A DNA stretch of 64,000 nucleotides, taken from positions 806,001-870,000 of the forward strand of contig JAOWBW010000424.1 in the NCBI GenBank assembly GCA_026119855.1, in the 5' to 3' direction. How positions within the stretch are numbered: position 1 is the first letter of the stretch; the number at the start of each line of letters is the position of its first letter. Shown one piece after another: positions 1 to 10,697 of the stretch. Both the position numbers and the translations under genes were made by a program. This DNA is from Campanula takesimana. Taxonomy: Eukaryota > Streptophyta > Magnoliopsida > Asterales > Campanulaceae. The notes beneath the pieces are model-generated. The model made no database searches. It was not told the origin of the DNA and worked only from the letters and a program-made list of their open reading frames with translations.

Positions 1-82
1 TCAACACCCCAAACCCCAAACCCCAAACACACCTTGCCTCTTTACCTTTTCCCAATGCATAAATACAAATACGAATCCTATA

Positions 83-370
83 CTAACTCCGTTTCATTTT
101 AAAAGTCAAAAAAATAAGATGACACAAGAATTAAGGAAATAATTTTTTTTATTATAAAATATAGTTAGTGGGTAAAGTGTTGTGAGTATAGAAAATAGGT
201 ATGAGAGAGAAAGAGGGGTAGAGAATAGTTAGTGGATAATTGTTATGTGTATGACATGTAGGGCCTACTAAATAAAGAAGTATAAAAAACTTTCTTTTTA
301 TGAATTTTGACTCTTAAGTTGGGACACCCATTTAAAAAAAAAAATGAGTCTTAAAATGGGATGGAGGGAG
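83..370. mobile_element. Stowaway-like MITE
   Basis: The ends are inverted: a degenerate left end (ctaactccgtttcatttt) faces a right end aaaatgggatggagggag, with TA on both sides (81-82 and 371-372). The ctccctccgtccc-type terminus and TA target site are typical of plant Stowaway MITEs of the Tc1/mariner group. No coding capacity. The interior shares phrases such as ttgtgagtat with the MITEs at 1222-2008, so they form one local family. Confidence 0.75.
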
Positions 371-372
371 TA

Positions 373-1221
373 CTTTAAAATCATTGCTATATCATCCGTT
401 ATATTCAAGTTTCGGCGGCAATGTTAGTCAATTTAAAGTTTATTATCATTCCATCTCAAAATGATATAATTTTTTATTTAAAGGATACTCAAAAAGGAGT
501 TAACATCTAATAACAAAAATTTATAAACATTCTTACCATCCACATTCATTTTATGCCAAATTTATGTATGGAAAATGTCATTTTATCCCTCAGGCAAATT
601 CTAAGCCCTTTTTTTTGACATCATCACTGCCAAAATCCAAATTACATGATTAAATTAAACCCGAACTCACTCATTAATCTAGGGATTTGGTGGTTGTGTC
701 GGATCCGTTTGATAAAATGAGTATCTTTAAAGAAAACATCCAATAACTATAAAATAAAGGGTACTTCAAAAAAAAAAAAAAAAAAAAAAACACTATAAAA
801 TAAAGGGCAATTTGCAATTTGGTTCCTAAGATTTACAAACTTTTGCAATGTCCCAATAGTTTTTTTTCTCCAATTGGTTCCCAACATTTACATTTTTTTT
901 TCAATGTGGCTATAAAAGTAAATGGGCGTTAGTTTTCTAACAAATTTTATGTCATGTGACTAGCACATGACGTTTTAAAATATTCGTAAAGTTACACATA
1001 TCCGATTGATATGATTCTTTTTTTATATTGAAACTAATATTTAAATATACAACATAATTTTTTTTGGAAATTTTTGGGTACCTAATTATTTTTACATTTA
1101 ATCTTAATTTTAAATATTAAAAAAATAAAAAACACGTGAAATATAATCTAAAAAATATATTAGCTCAAGTATGTTTCATATGAAGTAATTTCTATATGTA
1201 TCTTTCCTAAAGTTTATTTTT
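373..1221. other. AT-rich intergenic stretch, no gene seen
   Basis: I see no supported gene. It holds a long A-tract near 767-790 and AT-rich unique-looking sequence. Short open frames here have no recognisable domain. Confidence 0.6.
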
Positions 1222-1488
1222 CTCCACCCCGTCCAAGAGTATATGTCCACCCTCTCACTTGCACGGAGATTAATAAGTGGTGAAAGTGATGTAAATGTTG
1301 TGAGTATGAAAAAGTAAAGTATGAGAGAGAATGAGTGTGAGGAATAGTAAGTTGATTGGTGTTGTGAGTATAAAAGTAAAGTATGAAAGAAACTGAGTGG
1401 GAGGAATATTTGCTATTTTAGGAAGTTGACATATACTCTGGGACAGATTAAAAAGGAAATGTGAACATATACTCTGGGACGGAGGGAG
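1222..1488. mobile_element. Stowaway-like MITE (degenerate left end)
   Basis: The left end ctccaccccgtccaagag and the inverted right end ctctgggacggagggag extend into matching gtatatgt sequence, giving about 28 bp of imperfect inverted repeat. TA follows at 1489-1490. The open frame that crosses it on the minus strand is low complexity and not a gene. Confidence 0.7.
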
Positions 1489-1499
1489 TACTATATATA

Positions 1500-2008
1500 C
1501 TCTCTCCATCCCAATTTAAACTTCAAAAAAAAAAATTGAGTTCAAGAATTATGAAAAATGTGGTGTTGTGAGTGTAGATGTATTGGTAGGAGAGAAAAAG
1601 TGAGGTAGAAAATAATTAGTGGGTAGTTGTTGTGAGTATGATATGTGGGACTTACAAATAAATAAATACTCCCTCCGTCCCACCAGAATTAGGATTTTTG
1701 GGTTGGACACGAGGATTAAGGAAAAAGTGATAGTGGAGTAGGTGTTGTGAGTATGAAAAGTGAAGTAAGAGAGAGAAAGTGGGGTATAGAATAATGAGTG
1801 GAAAGTTGTTGTGAGTGTGAATGTGGTCTCATTAAATAAAACACTTCCATTTTTGGGTTATCATAATTCGAATGGGACACCCAAAATGAAAATTTGTCAT
1901 AATTCGAGTGGGACGGAGGGAGTATAAAACTTCCATTTTTAGGTTTTGTAGTTTAAAATGGGACACTCAAAATAGAAATTTTTAAAGTTTAAAATGGGAC
2001 GGATGGAG
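1500..2008. mobile_element. Stowaway-like MITE carrying a nested MITE
   Basis: The left end ctctctccatcccaattt and right end aaatgggacggatggag are inverted, with TA at 1498-1499 and 2009-2010. A second MITE occupies 1669-1922. Removing it, with one TA, leaves a continuous element of about 253 bp that resembles the one at 83-370. Confidence 0.75.
1669..1922. mobile_element. Inner Stowaway-like MITE
   Basis: Near-perfect termini: ctccctccgtcccacc at the left and ggtgggacggagggag-type at the right, flanked by TA (1667-1668 and 1923-1924). The subterminal repeat agaattagga/tcataattcg also pairs imperfectly. It lies inside the MITE at 1500-2008, so it is the younger of the two. Confidence 0.85.
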
Positions 2009-2488
2009 TATATGTTATAATTTATTATACAAATGAAAGTAACAATTTTTATAGAGAAATGTTACTTTTTTTCTTTAAAATAAAAGAGTCAGAATTCATG
2101 TATTTAATCGGTTGCATTTCAATTGTTACTTTCTCTAAAAAAAACATCAAACTATTTCAAAATTTTTTTTGCACAACTACTATGTTATATTATAAAACCT
2201 TTGTAATTGACAAATCATTAAGTGTTTTACCAATAAAAATTTTCTACATAATGTAATAGTTTTTATAATAAAACGTATCAGTAGTCCTTAATGTTATATT
2301 TGAGAAAGAAAGGCTACCTTTCATAATAGAAACTGTTAAAATTAAGGGGAAAAATTTTACATTCATTTATTATAAAATGTAATATTAGTTTTGCGCTAAA
2401 TATTATGTTATTTTTAATCAATTTTCTGCAAAATTATGGTTATATATATGAATTAACACAGTTACATTACTAAAAAAGTGTTGAGTTG
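2009..2488. other. AT-rich intergenic stretch, no gene seen
   Basis: Very AT-rich. A 65-codon open frame at 2059-2256 has no recognisable domain and biased low-complexity composition. I see nothing else. Confidence 0.6.
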
Positions 2489-2657
2489 GTTTTGGGGGAA
2501 ACTAGTTCCTCCATAAGTTATAAAAAGTCATGTTTTTTAACCCTTCTTAAACCTTAAAAGGCCTAAACCCTAAACCTTAAACCCTAAACCCTAAACTTTA
2601 ACCCCTATAAAAACAGGACTTTTTATAACTTATGGAGAAACTAGTTTCCCCCAAAAT
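2489..2657. mobile_element. Small inverted-repeat element with telomere-like core
   Basis: About 40 bp of terminal inverted repeat: the left arm begins ttttgggggaaactagtt and runs to ataaaaagtc, and the right arm is its reverse complement with one or two mismatches. Between the arms lie tandem plant telomere-type units (ccctaaa and ccttaaa variants, 2562-2600). No open frame. It could be a MITE that captured interstitial telomere repeat, or a MITE whose core expanded by chance. Confidence 0.6.
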
Positions 2658-3869
2658 TTTCTCAAAAGTGTTATATTCTTTTACTGAAAGTATTACTTTT
2701 ATAGATGATAAAAAAATAGCGGGAAAAAAGAAAGTCGGCAGGCAAAAAAAACCTTTAAATAAATAAAAACAGGCGGGTCGGCAAACGGGCAGACAAGTCA
2801 GCTCATGAGTAACCTATTTTTCGTGTGAGACCGTCGCACACGATATCAGCCCCTCTTTGTCTTTACGAGCCTCCACAAGACACATTATCCATGGACTCAG
2901 ATAAACAGTAACTCTGAAAGAGGTGGGGGGGGGGGGGGGGGGCTAATTAATAAATCAGGTACCTTTTCTGAATTGGGAGTATCCATTTTCAAGTTAAGGA
3001 TAACATCCTTTTTTATCCCTTTTTGGTTGGTATTCTTGTCTGGTGAATATCTAGGCGATAAATATACAAGGATAAAAGGGAGAGAACCAAAGTAAGAAAA
3101 TAGTTGAAGCTGACAGCCCAACAAACTCAAGAAAAAACACATAAAAATCTAAATAATTTTTTCACAGTTGTCAGTGGTGGTGCATTGATCATTGATTATT
3201 TCTTGGTAAAAGAAGCAAGCAAATTGCAAAACCATATCTCCATGTGATTCTCATCTAATATACGGAGTAATTCCCTTTTTTCCTTGTGAATATCCAACTG
3301 CATACTCTTTCCGTTCCACTTTGAATTATATAAATAATCATTTTGTGGATATTTTTTTTTCAAATAATTCCATTTTAAATTAATATGTACCAAAATGACA
3401 CTAGAAAAATTTTATGTACCAAAATGACCACTTTTTATGAAAACGGTAGTGGTAGCACCGTTTTTAGTGAGAAAATGGCACTACCAGTGCCGTTTTTAGT
3501 GGACACCGTTAACTCCGTTTATTCCTCTTTCAGTAGCAACCATCCCTTCTTAGCAGCGGCCATCGTCTTCTAGATCTGCCCATTGAAGTTACTTGATTTT
3601 TTTGGGGGTTAAATTGAAGAGATCTGATTAAGTAATTCCTGAACATTTTGTGATGTGAGCTTTGGTCTTATTTTATATAGATCAGAGAGATGGGGGAGCA
3701 AGGGGTGGGTGTGCGTTGGAGAGGAGAGGAGTAAAACGGTTTCTCCCTGTTGATATTTTCACCCAGATTATTGAGAAATCTTGGAAGGAATCACAATGGC
3801 AAATATCCAATTATATTTCAAACTCAACCTTCCCTCTGCGTTTCAATTTTTTATTTTTTTTTATTTGGG
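2658..3869. other. Intergenic stretch, no gene seen; 18-bp G tract
   Basis: No supported gene. It contains an uninterrupted run of 18 G at 2925-2942, and a gtgagaccgtcgcacac inverted repeat near 2823-2842 that resembles the core of the small element at 54941-55084. Short open frames have no domain. Confidence 0.55.
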
Positions 3870-5075
3870 ACACATAAACATCATAATCCTAATATTCAAA
3901 TCATGCTAGGCACATAAACAATTTATATACACACAACATGATTATGTATTGAAATAATCAACATGAACGGGGCTCTGATACCACTGTTGGGTTTCCTAGT
4001 AACATGCGCAGCGGAATTAAGCATTTAAAATTTTATGAAACCCAAAGCCCATAGATCCATTCATATGATTAAGTCAAATACATGCATAATGAATACTTGA
4101 ATACTAACCCTTGATGCCTTTGATTAACAACCTTGGATCTTGGTGGAGATTAGAAAGCTTGATCAGAAATAAAATCAGGAACACGAACTTTGAAGATGAT
4201 AAGCTTCACCCTCTATTGGTATCCACACCACGAACGAATATCAAGAACACTTGATCTTGATTTCTAGACCGAATTGTGAAACACGTTTTCACAATTATAA
4301 GAACTATATGGAATTAATATGTGATGTTCTTGTTCTTCAATCTAAGGATCTCTTAGAACAAGAAATAACTTTCTCAAAAATACTTTGGAGGCTTACACAA
4401 TGTTATGGACTGATTAGGGAAACTAGAGGGTGTTTAAATACTTGTTTAACCTATTCCAAATAGGCAACAAGTGACTAAACTCGCAAGAAAATTGATTAGG
4501 AAAATCCCAGTCGAAACATGACTGGTCCGCCCGGGACAACCAAAGGGTCCGGCCAGATCCTAACAAGGTCCGACCGGGTCTTTATCTTGGTCCGCCCAGG
4601 GCATTGGGATAGTCCGGCTGCGTCCTTAACAAGGTCCGCCCGGACCTACCCTATTTTCCTGATTCCCAGTTTTTCTCCTCTAAAGCCCTAAAATCCCTTA
4701 AAGGTCCTTCGACCCATAATTCCAATAAAGTCCTTTAGGATTCGTTCTATTTGTGTGTGACCCTATAGGATTACACTAGGTTGGCAATGGGTTCAATCAT
4801 AAACCCATAAGATATGATTAGGTTCTAGCAAATCGTCATACCTACCCAAATAGTGTAACTATATACAAGTTCGCATTCCTTTATAGAACATGTCACAATC
4901 CCTTTGTCCACGATGTCATTGAACACAAGTCATGGTCAACAAGTCAACTTGTTTTGTTCAATACTTTCTCGATACCTAATATGTTGATAATCCAAATGAC
5001 ACTGATCCTATCAATTCACTTGAGTTTGGCCAAACATTTCATCAACATCATTCTACGAGGGGCCCAAGCTTGACA
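3870..5075 (-). mobile_element. Truncated Copia (Angela-type) relic: LTR plus PBS
   Basis: Read on the minus strand, 3985-5075 matches the 3' two thirds of the LTR at 6574-8065, including the terminal aacccaaca. It is followed by a primer-binding site (3968-3984, gtggtatcagagcccc, initiator tRNA-Met type) and about 100 bases of leader similar to 8081-8180. The LTR is cut off at 5076, where the Gypsy LTR starts at the LTR's atgtcaagcttgg region. It differs from the complete copy in its motif array: six GGTCCGCCCGG-like words at 4524-4642 replace GGGCGGCCGCACA. No gag or pol remains here. Confidence 0.8.
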
Positions 5076-6573
5076 TGTAACGCCCGTCCTAATTCCTGTT
5101 AAATTCTTGCCTTGCATATTTATATGCTATTTTATTTGAGTTAATTATTTAACTAATTGAGCAAGTTTAAGTCCTAATTGTTCAAGTTGAACATTAGGGT
5201 CATTTGTGAAAAATTAAAGTTCAAGGGCTTAATTGCTCAAAATGAAACTTGAGGGGCCTAGTTGTCATTTCTTGAAACTTCATAAGGATAAAACTTGGGA
5301 TTGTCAGGAGAATGTTCTCCACTTTCCCGATTTTTCTCTTGCTCTGTGTTAACGTACTGTGGGTTAGGGTTTACCCTATTCTCGACTCCTCTTGCTTAAC
5401 TACTCCTATGTTTGAGATTCCGACCCCGTATAAATATTCGTGGCGCTGAATAGAGCATTTCCTGCCGAACAAAAATTAGTTTGGTTGAAATTAATTCCAG
5501 AGTAGGTAAGTCACTAGCTCCCCCTTGCTTGTAATAACATGCCTATATGTTATTTTTGATACTTGTGCTTGTTAATTTCGTGTTTGGAACAAGTTTGGTG
5601 ATACTTGTAAATTTGGGACAGATGGAGTATTATAAATCTCTGTAGAAAAGAAGGAAAATAAACTTGAAAGAATGTTCTGACTATGTAAAAGGATGTTCTT
5701 GGAGTGTTAGTAAAGTATACTCCTACTTGTGAGACGGTGAATTATTAACTTGACTTAAATGCTTATACAAGTATATTTAAAAAATTATGCTATTATTTGT
5801 GGGACGGTAAAATTAATGAAAGTATCCCTAAATGAGTATATTAGTATATTAGAAAGTTATACTCGTACTTTTGGGATGGTGAAATATTTAAATGGAATAA
5901 AAGGAAATTATTCTATTACTTGTGGGACGGTAAAATTAATGAAAGTATCCCTACAGAAGTGTTCTGAGCATGTTAAATTGCACTCTTGAATGTTAGGGAG
6001 TGTTAGTAAGTTTATACTCCTACTTGTGAGACGGGTGAAATTTGACCTGCAGGAAAAATGGGAAATTTGAGCTCCAGCCTTTTGAGCGACCGCCCAGAGG
6101 GGCCATGGGCGACCACCCAAATGGCCAGGGTTTGGGGTTCCAAAAGTCTAGTCTAGGCGACCGCCCAGGTGGGGAGTGGGCGACCGCCCAAGTCCCCTGT
6201 TTCACAAAAGTGGTTTAAACTCAAATGAAATGAAACCTTATCCCTCCCAAGGCATAGATCCTTAGTATAAGATGTCCTAGTAAGTGTATATGTACCTTAG
6301 GGGCATCAGAACATGGTCTTGAACATGAATACTCATACAATTCAAATGAGAACTTGAGTATAAGAGTAAGAACTCTTCTATATGACTTGAAAGTGCTATG
6401 GACAAGCACTAATGTGTTATATGTGTCTTGAAAATAATGTTTGTGCACCTTAGGGGCATTAGAACAATGTCTTGAGCTTGAACATCCAAAGTATATGATG
6501 ATGAACTTGTAAGTATGAGATGTATAACTCATCTACTTAGCTTGAACTCGAGTATAAGATGTCTAACTCTTAT
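5076..6573 (+). repeat. Gypsy LTR, first segment
   Basis: It starts TGTAACGCCC. A TATA-like tataaata lies at 5429-5436. Units of about 170 bp around ttgtgggacggtaaaatt recur between 5690 and 6040. Four copies of a GGCGACCGCCCA word stand at 6084-6097, 6107-6119, 6155-6167 and 6178-6190. The phrase gacaagcactaatgtg near 6400 recurs beyond the Copia insertion (15308, 15502), which confirms that the two segments belong together. Confidence 0.7.
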
Positions 6574-8065
6574 TGTTGGTAGTGGTGCCCTAGACACGTT
6601 TAATAAACGTTGTATTTGTTATCATTTATTTCATATCAATAAAGAGATGTTTTGATTATTATTGTTGTTCATGTTTACTTATAATAATCTCCGTCCCTAG
6701 TACTTGTTAAGCACTAGTATAAAGGTTAAATGATCATGGGATGATCATGTTAGATTTATGGGTACTTGTTTGGAACAAGATACTGGACATGACCCGCTGT
6801 ATGAGATTTATGTCATGGTCTATGTCGAACATATATCTCATATTAGTTATGTCATTCGAATCCTTAGACATGAAGTTATTATAGTCTTCCACTTGATAAA
6901 CATTATGTTTGATATATTCAAACGCTACCTTTAACCGGAAAGTTATAAAGGGTATGATTGGCATAATCGGATTCACGTAGGGAAGAATAATAAGCTAAAT
7001 GGATTTGTCCCTCTTCGGAGAGATGTCAAGCTTGGGCCTCTCGTAGGAATGATGTTGATGAAATGTTCGGCCGGACTCAAATGAATTGATTGGATCAATG
7101 TCATTTGGATTATCAACATATTCGGAATCGAGAAATTATTGAACAAAGACAAGTTGACTTGTTGACCATGACTTGTGTTCAATGACATCGTGGACAAAGG
7201 GATTATGACATGTTCTAAAGGAATGCGAACTTGTATCTAGTTATACTATTTGGGTAGGTATGACGGTTTGCTAGAACCTAATCATATCTTATGGTTTCAT
7301 GTTTGATCTCATTGCCAACTTAGTATAATCCTAGAGGGTCACACACAATAGAACGAATCTTTAAAAGGACTATATTGGAATTTTGGAAATTCTGGAAATC
7401 TGGGGAAGTGGGCGACCGCACAGTATGGACTGGGCGGCCGCACACTTAGCTCAGTTTTGTACCAGTTTGTTTCAGATAGTTGTACGACCGCACAGTAGCT
7501 TTTGGGCGGCCGCACAGTGATGTCGGGGGGCAGATTCATAATTTGATTAGGAAACGAATTTTGGACTGATTTTGACACAAGTTTCCTATTTGGAATAGGT
7601 CCTACTTGTGTATAAAAGGCCAAATTCGGCCAGCACTCTTAACCATTGATTTTGTGAGTCTCCAAAGAGTTTGAGAGAGGTTATTTTGTTCCAAGACATC
7701 TTTTGTTTGAGGAACAAAATAATACACAATTAAAGTTCTATATAGTCATTATCAATTGTGAAAGTGTGTTTCATAATTGTTGGTCTAGCAACCAAGATCA
7801 AGAAGCTCCTTGATATTCGTTCGTGGTGTGGATACCGCTAGAGGGTGAAGCTCATCATCTTCAAAGTTCGCGTTCGTACTTTCTTCGTGATCAAGCTTCA
7901 AATCTCCACCTAGATCAAAGCTAGAAATCAAAGTCATCAAGGGTTAGTTTTTCCTCTATTCATGTTGTTGTATTTTACTTAATCATATGAATGGATCTAT
8001 GGGCTTTGGGTTTCATAAATTTTAAATGCTAAATTCCGCTGCGCATGTTACATCGAAACCCAACA
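6574..8065 (+). repeat. Angela-like 5' LTR
   Basis: 1492 bp, TGTTG...CAACA. Four GGGCGRCCGCACA words lie at 7409-7423, 7431-7445, 7482-7495 and 7503-7517, upstream of the TATA box. The same length as the 3' LTR. Confidence 0.92.
7611..7620 (+). promoter_or_regulatory. LTR promoter TATA box
   Basis: TATAAAAGGC preceded by an imperfect palindrome (ttcctatttggaataggt). The 3' LTR has the identical TATA box at 14671-14680. This is the likely RNA start region of the element, about 1.04 kb into the LTR. Confidence 0.7.
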
Positions 8066-8066
8066 G

Positions 8067-8080
8067 TGGTATCAGAGCCC
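8067..8080 (+). other. Primer-binding site (initiator tRNA-Met type)
   Basis: TGGTATCAGAGCCC starts one base after the LTR, the standard plant Copia minus-strand primer site. Confidence 0.85.
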
Positions 8081-9659
8081 CGTTCATGTTGATTATTTCA
8101 ATACCTAGATCATGTTATGTGTATATAAATTGTTTATGTGCCTTGCATGATATGAATATTGGAATATATGATGCTTATGTGTTTTGTGATTTTATGTGGT
8201 TTATTGTTTTGCAACTTTAATCGCACGATTCAATCGCAATAAATAAATTATGGTGGATTCAGAATTGTTGGTTATTAATTTTTGATTGGATCAAAGTTTT
8301 AATAATCGGGGAAAAACAATTTTGAGACAAAATTTTCGAACTTTGAAAATTCTGCACATTCTGATGGCCATGGGCGACCGCACATAAGCACCTGGGCGGC
8401 CGTACAGTTTTGGGCGACCGCACAGGCCTTTTTGGGCGGCCGCACAAAGGGATCAGATTTTCTGATTTTGGTGGAAAAACAGAATCTGGAATTTTTTCGA
8501 AAAATTCAACAAAACCAGTAACAGAACCAGTCCAGACCTGCTGATATGGAATGGGTTTTGGGTAGTTGGTTTGTGTGTGGATTTTGGGGTTTGATTTTCC
8601 TATTTGTTTTAGTCTTGTGATTCTAAGATTGGTTCAAGGTTTGGATGGCTAATCTGCGTTCATCGAGATTGTGTTTCCCAAACTTGATCGCAATCAAAGT
8701 TTCAAAGATAAAACGAAGTTAGAATTATGAAGAGTTCATAATTGCTAAAATTGAGAAACAAAGTTCTTGATTCAAAGATTGCAGTTTCATGTGGAATTGT
8801 GGATGCAATTGGCCTACGTTCATCGAGACCATCTATTGCTTAGTTTCGGCCACATGGACTACTTTCTTGGTTTCTTGAATTAGTGCGGGATTGTGGTTGC
8901 CTAATGGCTTAGTTCGACCGCACTTCTTGTTGTCTTGATTTGGAGATAATAACCAAAGTTGAAATAGTCTCATCCTCATAATTATAGAGAAACTAATGAC
9001 ACATAAATATCATGCTTAAATTAATGGAGATTAATTTAGTGGCTAAACTTGATGTGTAACATGTTTATATTATGTGCTCATAAATATGTTATATGCTATA
9101 TGTGATGAACCTTCAAAGAAAGTTTTAAGTCTTTCATTGCCATGTCATGATTAAAACACTTGTTTATACATGTGTAAATTGATGTGGGTTCGCCTCCGCG
9201 AAGTACATTAATTTTATTCATGTATAAGCAAGATGAGGTTCATTAGTTTAATGTGGGCTTGCCTCCGCAAGGTGCATTAAATTGAATAGTTCCTATGCGT
9301 TTAAAATGGTTGGACTTAATTAGGCGTCAAAACGGTTTTGGGCCTAGGCAAAAGATGAGATTAAACATGTTTTTGAAATTGGATTTCTCAAGGAATCTCA
9401 TAAAAGGATCTAAGAATCATATGGGATATGATTGACATGATTGTCTACCTAATTAATTTAGTTTTGAGCGGTTCGCCTCCGTGGACTCAAAAGTTAAATT
9501 AAAGTTGGATCTTATCCCAATTAAATTATATTATACATTGGATGTATATGAAAGTTATATAATTTAGTGGGAGTATTTTGTTTAAAAAATACATTATTTA
9601 TCTCTTTAATGAAAAGCCGGTACTTATTAAATTTTGGAAATTTTTCATAATTGTAGATA
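8081..9659 (+). other. Long untranslated leader of the Angela-like element
   Basis: There are 1.58 kb between PBS and gag without a supported gene. It holds four more GGGCGRCCGCACA-type words (8371-8446) in a context that resembles the LTR array. It also has two copies of a gttcatcgaga phrase (near 8660 and 8820) and three CTCC-loop hairpins (9189-9486). BARE-type elements are known for long leaders where packaging and dimerisation signals lie; that role is inferred here. Confidence 0.7.
9189..9486 (+). other. Three repeated CTCC-loop hairpins in the gag leader
   Basis: Hairpin 1 (9189-9202): TTCGC-CTCC-GCGAA. Hairpin 2 (9258-9271): CTTGC-CTCC-GCAAG. Hairpin 3 (9471-9486): GTTCGC-CTCC-GTGGAC, which pairs fully if G-U pairs are allowed. 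Between 1 and 2 two base pairs change on both sides of the stem while the loop stays constant, which suggests that the paired RNA is what was conserved. The function is unknown; an RNA dimerisation or packaging role is a guess. Confidence 0.6.
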
Positions 9660-10697
9660 ATGACTGCTAGCACTCAATCAATTTCGTTGCGATCGATCCT
9701 TGAGAAGGATAAGCTCCAAGAGAATGGTATGAACTTTATAGATTGGATCCGTAGCCTAAGAATTGTTCTTAGGCAAGAAGATAAGTTGTACATTCTCGAT
9801 GGGCCTCTTCCTGCTGAACCAGAACCTACTGCCCCTAGGGCAGAAAGAGACAATTACAAGAAACATCGTAATGATTCTAGAGATGTAAGCTGTCTCATGC
9901 TTGCTACTATGTTCTCAAAACTCCAACAAAGTTTGGAAGATTTGAAAGCCTATGAGATAGGCGTGGAGTTGAGAGCCATGTTTCAAGAACAAGCTAGGCA
10001 AGAGAGGTACAAGACCATTGTTGCATTCACTACTTGCAAAATGAATGAAGGGCAACAAGTGAGTCCTCACATGCTAAAAATGAAAGGTTATGTGGAGCAC
10101 CTTGAGAAACTTGGCTATCCAATCCCATTGGAGCTAGCCACGGATCTCATTCTTAATTCATTGCCTAAAAGTTATAATCAGTTTGTGATGAATTATAACA
10201 TGCATGGAATGGATAAGAATCTCTCCGAGATGCATGGGATGCTTAAAACTGCGGAGATGAAGATTGCGGAGAAAGGTTCTCCCGTGCTCTTAGTTCATGA
10301 TGGGAAGAAGGTTGGTGCCAATGGAAAGGGTAAGAAAGTTGTCAAACCCAAAATAAGCAAGGCAAGTGTTGCCAAGGCTTCTGAGGCAAAACCTGATTCA
10401 CAAAAGGATGCAATCTGTTTCCATTGTCAAGAAATTGGTCATTGGAAACGTAATTGCAAGGCTTTCTTGGAAGAGCAAAAGAAAAAGAAGGGCAGCAAGG
10501 CTGCGTCGACTTCAGGTATCTATATGATAGATATTCTCCTTTCTACCACAGATTCTTGGGTATTGGATACCGGATGTGGTTCTCACATTTGTTTAAATGT
10601 GCAGGGACTAAAGAATAGGAGACTACTTAAAGAGGGTGAAGTAGACCTACGCGTGGGGAATGGAGCAAGAGTTGCTGCATTAGCCGTAGGGACTTAG
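9660..10697 (+). CDS. gag: Copia gag with start of protease, ends at premature stop
   Basis: 345 codons. The N-terminal two thirds is a UBN2-type Copia capsid (IDWIRSLRIVLRQEDK near residues 28-43). A lysine-rich linker follows, then a CCHC zinc knuckle CFHCQEIGHWKRNC (10416-10457). The reading continues into the protease active site VLDTGCGSH (DTG at 10566-10574). The TAG at 10695 falls where relatives read on through protease; a CAG-to-TAG change would explain it. The ATG is the first in frame after the leader. The product would package element RNA in the cytoplasm. Confidence 0.88.
   Translation: MTASTQSISLRSILEKDKLQENGMNFIDWIRSLRIVLRQEDKLYILDGPLPAEPEPTAPRAERDNYKKHRNDSRDVSCLMLATMFSKLQQSLEDLKAYEIGVELRAMFQEQARQERYKTIVAFTTCKMNEGQQVSPHMLKMKGYVEHLEKLGYPIPLELATDLILNSLPKSYNQFVMNYNMHGMDKNLSEMHGMLKTAEMKIAEKGSPVLLVHDGKKVGANGKGKKVVKPKISKASVAKASEAKPDSQKDAICFHCQEIGHWKRNCKAFLEEQKKKKGSKAASTSGIYMIDILLSTTDSWVLDTGCGSHICLNVQGLKNRRLLKEGEVDLRVGNGARVAALAVGT

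Noticed and set aside
2..32. Telomere-like ccccaaa repeats at the window start
   Set aside because: Only about three irregular units (ccccaaa rather than ccctaaa) and no extension; too weak to call.
1270..1509. 79-codon minus-strand frame
   Set aside because: It spans a MITE and has low-complexity composition.
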